Source: UBA10205 sp035289625 (GTDB lineage: Archaea; Iainarchaeota; Iainarchaeia; Iainarchaeales; Iainarchaeaceae). Taken from it: a DNA stretch of 21,769 bases. The notes under the pieces are model-generated. The model saw only the letters and a list, made by a program, of their open reading frames with translations, was not told where the DNA came from and did no database searches. Made by a program: the position numbers and the translations under genes. Shown here one piece after another: positions 1 to 7,019 of this stretch (the first letter of the stretch is position 1; each line of letters begins with the position of its first letter). The DNA is taken from assembly GCA_035289625.1 (NCBI GenBank), contig DATDWP010000005.1, positions 1 to 21,769 of the forward strand, given 5' to 3'.

Positions 1-1438
1 CATACACCCCGTCATAGAGAAGGAGCAAAAAACCTAGTTCCCCAAGTGAAATTGCAAAAGCAAATGCAAGTGAAGCTGCAATTGCGCCTTTAATTTTTGG
101 GAGCTGTATGTACTTTAGGATTTCAAATTCGTTTGCGCTAAGTGTTTTTGCCGCGTCAATATTGTCCTTAGAGATTTCACCAAGAGCATTTTTTATTGCC
201 CGCAAGGCAAATGGGAATGAGATCACAGCATGGCCCAAGATTATGAAAATCAAATTCGCAGAGCCATATAAAATAAAATAGCCAAGCCCAAGTGTAATTG
301 ATGAAATAGCAAGAGAGGACCCTAAAATAAGCCCTGAACCGAAGATTTTTGAGCCCCTAAGAGATGCAAGCAGGCCAAAAAATGTTGCTGCAATTGAAGA
401 GAAAAATCCAATCAGAATGCTAAGAAATATTGCCCCCAGAGCAGTTGTGCCCACAAGGCTTTGGGAGGAAGAAAAAATCTTTTCAAAATGGCGCAGTGTC
501 AAATTTCCACTTGCAGGATCTAACAGCGCAAACATAATTATTGAAACTAAGGGAAGAGCAATAAAGCAAATTACCAATAATAAAAATAGCGCTTCTACAA
601 TCCCTTGCAATGAATTTAAGGAAATTTTTTTCATTATATTTTGTCCCCTCTCCCTTGCAATTGAATATTTTGAAGAGAGGAAAATATAAAGAGCCGCAAG
701 CGGAAGTAGCAGAACAAATTGGACAAGGGCAAGGGATGCTCCTGAAGAGATGTCAAGGGCGCGCGAAATCAAATAATAGATCTGAACTTCAAGCGTGCTA
801 AATCCAACTCCCCCTAAAGAGAGCACTATTGCAAAACTCATAAAACAATAAATGAAAACTAGAGAAGCACTTGCAATTATTGAAGGCAGTAGCTGGGGAA
901 GGGTGACATTTAGAAAAATTGAAAACCTACTGGCCCCAAGGGTTTTTGCCGCCTGCTCTGTTGCAGAATCTATATTTTCCCACTGGATGCAAACAAGCCT
1001 TGCAACAATCGGGAAATTATAAAATACGTGCGCAATAATTATCCCAAAAAAACCATAGAGAAACTGCACCGGGCCATCTAAATGGAAAATATTTTGCAAA
1101 AATGAATTCACAACTCCGTTGTTCCCAAAAACTATTACAAATGAGAGCACTACAAGAATTGATGGGAAAACAAATGGGACAAGTGAGAGCGATCTTATCA
1201 CTTTTTTCCCCGGAAAATCCCTTCGCGCGAGAATAAATGCCAAAGGCACCCCTAACAGTAGAGAAAAGAGGGTGGAAATAGATGCTTGGAAAAATGAATT
1301 TTGTATTATATTTGAATTTGAAAATATAGAATTTACAAATTCTTCCAGCAAAATGCCTTCTGCGGCCCTTACCCCAAGCCCTAGCATAGGATAGAGAAAA
1401 GAGAAGAAAAAGAAACAAAGAAGTGCAAATTTTGCCAC
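1..1438 (-). CDS. thiP: ThiP-like thiamine ABC transporter permease (partial, runs off left edge)
   Basis: Two-domain permease of a thiamine (or closely related) ABC importer. I translated the minus strand directly: an open frame without stop codons starts at a GTG at 1438 and is still open at base 1, giving about 479 codons. The start codon shares one base with the ThiB stop codon (TAGTG), which indicates translational coupling. The product is very hydrophobic. It holds two permease coupling (EAA) loops, one around 941-990 (EQAAKTLGASRF) and one around 121-180 (DAAKTLSANEF), each in its own membrane half, as in fused ThiP/FbpB-type permeases. Bacterial ThiP is about 530 residues, so perhaps 50 C-terminal residues are missing. 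Near the edge it reads ISLGELGFLLLLYDG, typical of the end of the second permease domain. The ATPase partner is not visible and may lie beyond the edge. Substrate is inferred from the neighbours. Confidence 0.88.
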   Translation of the reverse strand, partial: MAKFALLCFFFFSFLYPMLGLGVRAAEGILLEEFVNSIFSNSNIIQNSFFQASISTLFSLLLGVPLAFILARRDFPGKKVIRSLSLVPFVFPSILVVLSFVIVFGNNGVVNSFLQNIFHLDGPVQFLYGFFGIIIAHVFYNFPIVARLVCIQWENIDSATEQAAKTLGASRFSIFLNVTLPQLLPSIIASASLVFIYCFMSFAIVLSLGGVGFSTLEVQIYYLISRALDISSGASLALVQFVLLLPLAALYIFLSSKYSIARERGQNIMKKISLNSLQGIVEALFLLLVICFIALPLVSIIMFALLDPASGNLTLRHFEKIFSSSQSLVGTTALGAIFLSILIGFFSSIAATFFGLLASLRGSKIFGSGLILGSSLAISSITLGLGYFILYGSANLIFIILGHAVISFPFALRAIKNALGEISKDNIDAAKTLSANEFEILKYIQLPKIKGAIAASLAFAFAISLGELGFLLLLYDGVY

Positions 1439-2487
1439 TAGCCAGATTGCATTATCTTTTCCCATTCAGATATCCATTCCCCTTGCTTTTGTGCAACAAT
1501 TGCGCTGTCAAGCTCAAGGATTGTATTTGGAACAGGAGCATATGAATAGGATGCCGGAAGTTCAATATTTTCATTTACCGGGAACATGAACTGGTTTAGG
1601 GGGATTTCATTTTGGAACTGCTCTTCTAGCGTAAACTCAATGAATTGTTCGGCAAGGAGTCGGTTCTTTGTGCCTTTTACTATCGCGCTTCCTTCAATTT
1701 GCAAATAATGCCCCTCTTCAAAATTTGCCCCGAGGTAGTGGTTGATGTCTTCAAACTGCACATAATACGGAGGCGAGGTAATATAGCTAAAATATACAGG
1801 GGCCTCGCCTTGCGCAAAAAGCCCGGCTGATTCATCCCAACCGGCTGTTACTGTGAGAACATTTGGCCTGAACTCTTTCCAAAATTGCTTATACCCAGGA
1901 TCCCCATAAACACTAACTGTCCAGAGCAAAAGCCCAAGGCCGGGAGAGGAAGTTCGCGGGTTTTGTATTAGCACTTTTTTTCGCAGGCGCGAATCTAAAA
2001 GCGCATTGAAACTATTTAGTTTAAAATCAACTTCCCTTGCATTGTAAACAAATGTAAAATACCCATAATCATATGGCGTAAAATACCCATCTTTATCAAA
2101 TCGCAACTGCGCATCTACTATTGAAATATTTTGCGGAGTAAATTTTTCCAAAATATTTGCATCAATTGCACTTGCTACCATTGAATTATCAATGCCGACC
2201 ACAACATCTGCACGCGGATTTTGCTTTTCTAGAACTAGCGCATTTAGAACAGCCCCCGCATCACCTTTTGCAACCATATTCACTTTGCAGTTGCATCGCT
2301 GTTCAAATTTAGGGATAACTTTTGGGCCAAGGCCGTACTCTGAAACCATTGAATCGTAAGCATACACTGTAAGGGTCGGCTTTTGCCCGTTTTCTTGAGG
2401 AGCAGAGCAACCACTTGCCAGTAGAAGCAAAAATACTCCGAAAATAATCGCTTTCAGTTTTAACACCAAAAGACTTGTAGCTGGCAA
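1438..2487 (-). CDS. thiB: thiamine ABC transporter substrate-binding lipoprotein (ThiB/TbpA-like)
   Basis: Extracytoplasmic binding protein that delivers thiamine to the permease encoded directly downstream. The first 27 residues form a signal peptide with a lipobox (LLASGC), so the mature protein is probably lipid-anchored at Cys27. The mature start LTVYAYDSMVSEYGLGP, then FEQRCNCKV and ADVVVGIDNSM, follow the TbpA/ThiB pattern (VYTYDSF, FEADCNCE, ADVVLGLDNN in the bacterial proteins, from memory), including the CNC motif. Length of 349 aa is close to the family. It sits 9 nt downstream of the thiamine pyrophosphokinase gene and overlaps the permease gene by one base, so the three form one operon. 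The neighbouring kinase makes thiamine more likely than another ligand of this binding-protein superfamily. The ATG at 2487 is used; a start a few codons later would still leave a signal peptide. Confidence 0.88.
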   Translation of the reverse strand: MPATSLLVLKLKAIIFGVFLLLLASGCSAPQENGQKPTLTVYAYDSMVSEYGLGPKVIPKFEQRCNCKVNMVAKGDAGAVLNALVLEKQNPRADVVVGIDNSMVASAIDANILEKFTPQNISIVDAQLRFDKDGYFTPYDYGYFTFVYNAREVDFKLNSFNALLDSRLRKKVLIQNPRTSSPGLGLLLWTVSVYGDPGYKQFWKEFRPNVLTVTAGWDESAGLFAQGEAPVYFSYITSPPYYVQFEDINHYLGANFEEGHYLQIEGSAIVKGTKNRLLAEQFIEFTLEEQFQNEIPLNQFMFPVNENIELPASYSYAPVPNTILELDSAIVAQKQGEWISEWEKIMQSG

Positions 2488-2496
2488 GCTTAAAAA

Positions 2497-3132
2497 TCAG
2501 AACCATTTCCTAAAGTGCACGCAGAGAAGAACTCCGTCCTTAAACGTAATCGAAGTTTTTTTCTTTTTAAATTCATTGCTAACCCCAACCCCAAGACCAA
2601 ATTTTAGTGTATAGTCCTCTAACTCATACTTAAATCCCTTAAGGCCAAGGCCCGATACATCCCCATTTAGCGGAATAAATGAAATGCGCTCGCCCGGAAC
2701 CCCTTCTAAAATTAGTTTTTTGGGAGAAATAAAAATATCCTGGTTCTCATGCACTATTTTTGCATCCGTGCCAGTTGGGATTTGTGATAAAGAGAGCATA
2801 TTTGCAAATGTCATATCAGCCCTACTTCCTACCGCACCCAATATCAAAATCTCTTTGAATTTTTTCTCCAAGCAATATCTTATTGCAAGTTCCAAATCAA
2901 CTTCCGCTTTTTCTTTTGGGAATTTTATAAACTCGCAATCCCTGAATTTTCTGAGGGCATTTTTTGAAATCGAATCCATATCCCCGATAATTACATTAGG
3001 GACAAACTTTGTTTTCACAAGCTTATTCGAGCCCCCGTCAACTGCTACAAGAAAATCGGAAGAGCGAATATTTGAATAGAGGTATTTTGTATCAAGCGTG
3101 CCATTGCAGATAATTACTGCCCTTTTTTTCAT
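2497..3132 (-). CDS. thiamine pyrophosphokinase
   Basis: Transfers pyrophosphate from ATP to thiamine, giving the cofactor TPP directly; first gene of the thiamine salvage operon. The family motifs are in order: AVDGGSNKL, then P-x-VIIGDMDS (the acidic GD-x-DS motif), FPKEKAEVDLELAI, GAVGSRADMTFANMLSL, and a C-terminal GVSNEF followed by a beta-rich end. The usual R-x-DHT-x-AN motif reads RADMTFAN here, so the His is replaced by Met. The frame is open upstream to an ATG at 3216, but the ATG at 3132 is chosen because it gives the normal family N-terminus (MKKRAVIICNG) and lies 26 nt from the centre of a TATA-like element. The 28 extra codons would run into the folC promoter. The product is 211 residues. 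ThiB follows after 9 nt. Confidence 0.85.
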   Translation of the reverse strand: MKKRAVIICNGTLDTKYLYSNIRSSDFLVAVDGGSNKLVKTKFVPNVIIGDMDSISKNALRKFRDCEFIKFPKEKAEVDLELAIRYCLEKKFKEILILGAVGSRADMTFANMLSLSQIPTGTDAKIVHENQDIFISPKKLILEGVPGERISFIPLNGDVSGLGLKGFKYELEDYTLKFGLGVGVSNEFKKKKTSITFKDGVLLCVHFRKWF

Positions 3133-3152
3133 AACAGAACCAGTGGATGAAT

Positions 3153-3163
3153 CTTTAATTAAG
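3153..3163 (-). promoter_or_regulatory. TATA-like element of the thiamine operon
   Basis: Minus strand reads CTTAATTAAAG, with its centre 26 nt upstream of the ATG at 3132. That is the usual archaeal TATA-to-start distance, so the transcript would be leaderless. No TPP riboswitch fits between this box and the start codon. Confidence 0.5.
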
Positions 3164-3205
3164 TTTTGCGCAATAACCCAAAAGAACCGGCCCAAGCCTT
3201 TTATG

Positions 3206-3213
3206 TTTAAATA
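3206..3213 (+). promoter_or_regulatory. TATA box of folC (leaderless)
   Basis: TTTAAATA, with its centre 26 nt upstream of the ATG at 3236. A transcript starting there would begin at the start codon. No Shine-Dalgarno sequence precedes the ATG, which agrees with a leaderless mRNA. Confidence 0.6.
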
Positions 3214-3235
3214 CAATTTGCCCCCAACTTTTTGT

Positions 3236-4477
3236 ATGCAAATGAACTATTCCGAGAGCAAAAAGTGGCTTGACGGCTTGCCATTTCGCATGAGCGGATT
3301 TGACCTTCAAAACACCCACTTTCTTCTAAATGCCTCACAAATTAACTCTCTTGAATTCAAAGTAGTCCACGTTGCAGGGTCAAATGGAAAGGGCAGTACA
3401 TGCGCATTCATTTCGCAAATACTAATTGAACAGGGCTACAAAACCGGGCTCTACACATCCCCGCACCTTGTTGAACCAACAGAGCGCATTACAATAAATG
3501 GCAAAAAAATACCTAAAAGCAAATTTGCTGTGCTCGCAAACTATTATAGGAAAATTTCACAATCTTCGGGGAAGGATTTTAGCTATTTTGAAATAGTCAC
3601 TGCAATGGCCTTCAACTATTTTAAGGAACAAAAAATAGACATTCTAGTAGCAGAAGTTGGGCTTGGAGGACGGCTTGACTGCACAAATGTTCTAAACGGA
3701 GCAGTCAATATCATCACATCAATTTCCCTAGAGCACACCCAATACCTTGGGGATACAATAGAAAAAATTGCAACAGAAAAAGCAGGGATCATAAAACCTA
3801 ACTCCGTTACAGTGATTTCACAAAACAGTGCTGCAAAAAAAACAATAGAGCAAATCTGCAAAGAAAAAAAGTCAAATTTAATTGAGACGCATTATTTTGG
3901 CATGGAGAGAGGGAAATTTGACCTTATTGCCCCAAAAAACCTGAAAGGGGTTGAAATTTCAATGAATGGGAAGTTCCAACTTGAAAATGCTTCACTTGCA
4001 GCATCTGCGAGCATTGCACTTTCGAAAAATGGCACTTTTGTTTCGGAAAAAAGCATCCGTGCAGGCCTAAAAAAAGCACTCTGGAGAGGCAGGCTTGAAA
4101 TTGCCCGCAAAAAACCTCTCGTAATACTTGATGCGGCGCACAACCCGCAAGGGTGGCAAGTACTCTTTGAAGAAATAAAAAATTTTAAATTTGAAAAAAT
4201 GATCTTTGTATTCGGCGCAATGCAGGATAAGGATATTTCGGGCCTCAAAAACATTATCCCACCTAACGCGCAAATAATTATTACAAAATCTAAAATGGAA
4301 AGGGCACAAGACCCGCAAAAAATTCACGCGCAACTTGAACGTGGGGAAATAATAATCCCTGCAAAAAAAGCGATTTTTACGGCAATGAAAACTGCAGGGC
4401 CCCAAGATTTGGTATTGGTGGCAGGATCAGTTGCGCTAATTGGCCTTGCTTATGAAGCGCTTGGGATAAAAATCTAA
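3236..4477 (+). CDS. folC: FolC-type folylpolyglutamate/dihydrofolate synthase
   Basis: ATP-dependent Mur-ligase-family enzyme that adds glutamate to folate-type cofactors (or to dihydropteroate). Visible motifs: the P-loop VAGSNGKGSTCAF near residue 45, YTSPHLVEPTERI, the FEIVTAM segment, AEVGLGGRLDCTNV, SISLEHTQYLGDT-x-E-KIA-x-EKAGIIK, and the C-terminal LDAAHNPQGW. All are diagnostic for FolC, and the length (413 aa) is typical. The frame extends upstream to 3098, but ATG 3236 gives the normal N-terminus (MNYSESKKWLDGL is typical of the family) and is placed correctly from the TATA box; ATG 3242 is a close alternative. The gene diverges from the thiamine operon and converges on the alcohol dehydrogenase gene. 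In archaea the pterin could be another folate-like cofactor; this cannot be told from sequence. Confidence 0.93.
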   Translation: MQMNYSESKKWLDGLPFRMSGFDLQNTHFLLNASQINSLEFKVVHVAGSNGKGSTCAFISQILIEQGYKTGLYTSPHLVEPTERITINGKKIPKSKFAVLANYYRKISQSSGKDFSYFEIVTAMAFNYFKEQKIDILVAEVGLGGRLDCTNVLNGAVNIITSISLEHTQYLGDTIEKIATEKAGIIKPNSVTVISQNSAAKKTIEQICKEKKSNLIETHYFGMERGKFDLIAPKNLKGVEISMNGKFQLENASLAASASIALSKNGTFVSEKSIRAGLKKALWRGRLEIARKKPLVILDAAHNPQGWQVLFEEIKNFKFEKMIFVFGAMQDKDISGLKNIIPPNAQIIITKSKMERAQDPQKIHAQLERGEIIIPAKKAIFTAMKTAGPQDLVLVAGSVALIGLAYEALGIKI

Positions 4478-4488
4478 AAATCATGCCA

Positions 4489-4500
4489 AGACATATGTCT
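4489..4500. repeat. 12-bp perfect palindrome in the folC/adh convergent gap
   Basis: AGACATATGTCT lies 12 nt after the folC stop. A related weaker dyad (AGAC...GTCT followed by TTTT) lies at 4533-4549. The 97-base gap between the convergent genes holds nothing else that I can see. It may contribute to transcription termination, but this is inference. Confidence 0.35.
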
Positions 4501-4574
4501 CAAACCTACAGCTGAAACAAAAACTACCAATTAGACATGGACGTCTTTTAGGGCAATACGATCCGGCGTGGATG

Positions 4575-5669
4575 CTAATAAATTGCACCTAGTAACCTTG
4601 CAATATCTTCAGAAGTATGCTGCCTTGGGTTTTGAGGGCGGTTCTCCTTTGCCATTTCTATTATGCGCGCAAAATCCTCACGCGTGCACCCAATCTGGCG
4701 AAGCGAAGTGGGCGCATCAATGCTTTGCAAGAGTCCGAATATTTTCTCTTGCCCGGCAGCAATTGTTTTTGCGCCCAGTACATCACATATTTCAAGGCAG
4801 CGCTTTTCATTTTTTTCAGAATAAAATCCCAAAAACCACGGAAGTGAAATTGCAACCGCAAACCCGTGCACTAAACCGAAATATTTTGTAAGAGGGTAAG
4901 AAGTGCTATGGCAACCGGTTGTTCCGGTATTACTAAAAGCTTGAGCCGCGCGCAAAGAAGCTAGGGACATATTATACCTAACCTGCCTATCCGGGTCTTT
5001 TACTGCCTTGAAAAGGGAGTGGAATGCTAAATGCATTGCCTCTTTTGCATATTCATCAGTTTTTGGAGTTGCTGACTTTGCCCAGTAAGCTTCCATTGCC
5101 TGGCAGAATGCATCAACTCCGCTAGCCGCGGTGACATGTGATGGCATTGAATATGTGAGTTCTGGGTCAATTATTGCAACTTTTGGGTAAAACTTATCAT
5201 GGCGCAATGTCTTCTTGACCCCATTTGAAGTAGTTAGAACAGAGTATTTTGTAGCCTCACTTCCGGACCCTGCAGTTGTGGGAATTGCAAAGAATGGAAC
5301 GACTTTTTTGATTGAAATTTTTTTGTAAAATGATTCGCACCCCTTTCTTGAACCCTTCATGCATGCAACAACTTTTGCGCAGTCAAGAACGCTCCCGCCT
5401 CCAATTCCAACTACTGCATCACAATCCTTTTTGTTTAGAACTTTTGCCGCGCTATCCACGGTTTTTGTAGATGGATTTTGCTCAATATCGGTAAAGAGCT
5501 CAAAGACCGGGACCTTCTCTTCAATATCCCTATATTTGAATGAAGAGAGAAAGTGGTTTGCGCACATTACAAGCGGATGTTTTACCCCCGCTGCTTCAAG
5601 CTCGGAAAAGAGCCGGCCGTAGGTCTTTTCCCCAAAAATTATTTTTGTCGGGAGGAAATATTTTTTCAT
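4575..5669 (-). CDS. iron-type (group III) alcohol dehydrogenase family protein
   Basis: NAD(P)-dependent alcohol/aldehyde oxidoreductase of the iron-containing ADH family. Visible: the nucleotide-binding GIGGGSVLDCAK, then IPTTAGSGSEAT, then the metal region GVDAFCQAMEAYW and CHSTSYPLTKYFGLVHGFAVAISLP. The metal site is normally Asp-His-His-His; here it is Asp, Gln (in DAFCQ), His (in GCHS) and His (in VHG). From memory the Gln and the H-S-x-SYPLT spacing resemble the phosphonoacetaldehyde/hydroxyethylphosphonate dehydrogenase-like branch, but no phosphonate genes are nearby, so substrate is unknown. The frame is open to 5783, adding 38 Lys-rich residues encoded by the repeat tract. ATG 5669 is chosen because MKKYFLPTKIIFG is the standard family start. 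This gives 364 aa, within the usual range. Confidence 0.85.
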   Translation of the reverse strand: MKKYFLPTKIIFGEKTYGRLFSELEAAGVKHPLVMCANHFLSSFKYRDIEEKVPVFELFTDIEQNPSTKTVDSAAKVLNKKDCDAVVGIGGGSVLDCAKVVACMKGSRKGCESFYKKISIKKVVPFFAIPTTAGSGSEATKYSVLTTSNGVKKTLRHDKFYPKVAIIDPELTYSMPSHVTAASGVDAFCQAMEAYWAKSATPKTDEYAKEAMHLAFHSLFKAVKDPDRQVRYNMSLASLRAAQAFSNTGTTGCHSTSYPLTKYFGLVHGFAVAISLPWFLGFYSEKNEKRCLEICDVLGAKTIAAGQEKIFGLLQSIDAPTSLRQIGCTREDFARIIEMAKENRPQNPRQHTSEDIARLLGAIY

Positions 5670-5695
5670 TACAATCAACAACCGAACTTTTTTTG

Positions 5696-5827
5696 ACAAG
5701 GTTTTTACACTTTTCTTTTTGGCCGACGTTTTTAGTTTCTTTTTCTTTTCCGCAAACGTCTTGACACTTTTCTTTTTGGTCAATAGTTTTGTTCTTTTCT
5801 TTTTTCGTCAACGTTTTTTCTTTTCTT
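5696..5827. repeat. degenerate 27-29 nt tandem repeat between fen-1 and adh
   Basis: About four and a half imperfect copies of a pyrimidine-rich unit (plus strand), each built on TTTTCTTTTTGG followed by a GAC/GTC-GTTTTT junction. Copies one and three share an exact 16-mer at 5707-5722 and 5764-5779, offset 57 nt. Because 57 is a multiple of three, the minus strand stays open and could encode a Lys-rich stretch in front of the alcohol dehydrogenase. I regard it as probably untranslated. Confidence 0.65.
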
Positions 5828-5844
5828 TCTAAGAAAAGAAAAAA
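5814..5844. terminator. perfect 14-bp inverted repeat downstream of fen-1
   Basis: TTTTTTCTTTTCTT at 5814-5827 and its exact complement at 5831-5844, separated by 3 nt. It starts 10 nt after the fen-1 stop on the minus strand. All-purine/all-pyrimidine arms give a U-rich run in the minus transcript, fitting an archaeal terminator. It may also be an end of the adjacent repeat tract. Confidence 0.5.
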
Positions 5845-5853
5845 GGTTGAGGG

Positions 5854-6879
5854 CTAGGTCCAGGCGCCTAATGTTGATTGCCTTGACTTCTCTTTAAACT
5901 TATCCCCAAGCCGCTCAAGCGACCTTTGAACCCTATCTTGGGAAAAATCATGCTTGTTGCACAAAAAATCCACTATTTTCTCATTTTGCGGAGCTGAAAA
6001 AGAAAGAGAATAATTATCCGTTACCGCAGGCTCTTTGAATAGCGTTTCAACTTCTTTCCAGTCAAAACCCGGTGAGTGGCCTGTTTGTTTTATTATTTCA
6101 TCAAACGAATCATATGCTTTTACAAGCTTTAGGGCCCCTTTCACCCCGATTTTTGGAAACTTTTCATTAAAATCAGTGCCGATCAAAATCCCAATCCAAA
6201 TAAGTTTTTCGCGAGTTATCCCGTTTTCAGAGAGCACTTTTTCTAAAATAATTTTTTCCGGTTCAACATCGGCATAAATTTTTTTCCCAGGAATTTTTCT
6301 CTTCCCGCTAACACCAATATTTCTATAGAGCACCGCAGATCCAAATAGTAGCGCGTCATAATCTTGGCTAACACACCCGTCAATTTTTTTGGCCTTGAGC
6401 ATGTGGACAACTTGTGATTCACCTTCACTTGGCGCTTCCACTACAGGAAAACCCATAAGGGCAACAAGTTCTTTTGCATCCTTTACCATTTTTTCATCAA
6501 GCCGCAAAGCCCTTGAACCATATTTTTTTGCATCCTCCAAATTCCCAGCCCGGATTGCAGCCTCCTGCTTTGCAAAGGCCTCTGTTCTTATCTCGCTTCG
6601 CTTACGCAATGTTTCGCTTTTGAGATGCGACGGCTTTCCATCAAAAACAAAAACAGGCCTAATGCCCCTTTCAACAAAATTAATTGTGCGGTAAAATAGC
6701 CCAGCAAGATGCGATGTTACATTTCCATGTGAATCTTTAAGGGGCGTCCCGTCCTCCCCTCTAATACTTGATAGAAATTGGTAAATCACATTATAAGAAT
6801 CAAAACCCAAGGTCTTGCCATTTAGGCTATCTAGCGAAATTTGCTCGCGAGTGACAATTTCACCTATCGCAGTACCCAT
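5854..6879 (-). CDS. fen: flap endonuclease FEN-1
   Basis: Structure-specific 5' nuclease that removes flaps during Okazaki-fragment maturation and base-excision repair. The XPG N region carries LGFDSYNVIYQFLSSI (metal-binding Asp) and VFVFDGKPS (second Asp). The XPG I region carries APSEGESQ (two catalytic Glu) and SQDYDALLFG (two Asp), followed by IGTDFN and the helix-hairpin-helix-like FPKIGVKGALKLV. All metal ligands are present. Length of 341 aa is typical. The C-terminus ends QSTLGAWT, a slightly unusual PCNA-interacting peptide: Q-x-x-L is kept, but the usual aromatic pair is reduced to one Trp. ATG 6879 gives the expected archaeal N-terminus (MG-x-x-x-GEIV). It lies downstream of the large surface-protein gene in the same orientation, but with its own TATA box. 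Confidence 0.96.
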   Translation of the reverse strand: MGTAIGEIVTREQISLDSLNGKTLGFDSYNVIYQFLSSIRGEDGTPLKDSHGNVTSHLAGLFYRTINFVERGIRPVFVFDGKPSHLKSETLRKRSEIRTEAFAKQEAAIRAGNLEDAKKYGSRALRLDEKMVKDAKELVALMGFPVVEAPSEGESQVVHMLKAKKIDGCVSQDYDALLFGSAVLYRNIGVSGKRKIPGKKIYADVEPEKIILEKVLSENGITREKLIWIGILIGTDFNEKFPKIGVKGALKLVKAYDSFDEIIKQTGHSPGFDWKEVETLFKEPAVTDNYSLSFSAPQNEKIVDFLCNKHDFSQDRVQRSLERLGDKFKEKSRQSTLGAWT

Positions 6880-6909
6880 AAGACCACATATAAAAATACA
6901 AAATAAGGA

Positions 6910-6917
6910 TTTTATAG
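6910..6917 (-). promoter_or_regulatory. TATA box of fen-1
   Basis: Minus strand CTATAAAA, with its centre about 34 nt upstream of ATG 6879, predicting a leader of about 8 nt. The box overlaps the arm at 6915-6923 of an inverted repeat, which could be an operator. Confidence 0.5.
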
Positions 6918-6958
6918 CAGACAGTTAAAATAATTCGGCTGATTTTTCATGTCTGCTA
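6915..6958. repeat. 9-bp inverted repeat overlapping the fen-1 promoter
   Basis: TAGCAGACA at 6915-6923 and TGTCTGCTA at 6950-6958 are exact complements with a 26-nt spacer. One arm overlaps the fen-1 TATA box, so it could be a regulator-binding site, or a hairpin in read-through transcript from the upstream gene. Confidence 0.5.
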
Positions 6959-6963
6959 CCAGC

Positions 6964-7004
6964 GCAAACCGCTCCAAAAATCAAAAAAAATATTCGCGGT
7001 TTGC
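6964..7004 (-). terminator. 9-bp inverted repeat after the giant surface-protein gene
   Basis: GCAAACCGC at 6964-6972 and GCGGTTTGC at 6996-7004 are exact complements. The minus-strand loop of 23 nt holds a run of eight T and another of five T. It begins 15 nt beyond the stop codon at 7020. The hairpin with a U-rich loop is a plausible transcription end for the 6.9-kb gene. Confidence 0.5.
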
Positions 7005-7019
7005 TATAATGCAAATTGT

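Noticed and set aside
1017..1418. Minus-strand frame of 133 codons near the left edge.
   Set aside because: It overlaps the ThiP frame, which carries both permease coupling motifs; this frame has no recognisable features.
5670..5783. 38-residue Lys-rich N-terminal extension of the alcohol dehydrogenase.
   Set aside because: It is encoded by a low-complexity repeat tract and lies before the standard family start at 5669. Kept only as an alternative.
6963..6974. 12-mer CGCAAACCGCTC shared with 20584-20595 (purE-purK junction).
   Set aside because: One short match among many possible pairs in 21.8 kb, in unrelated contexts. Probably chance.
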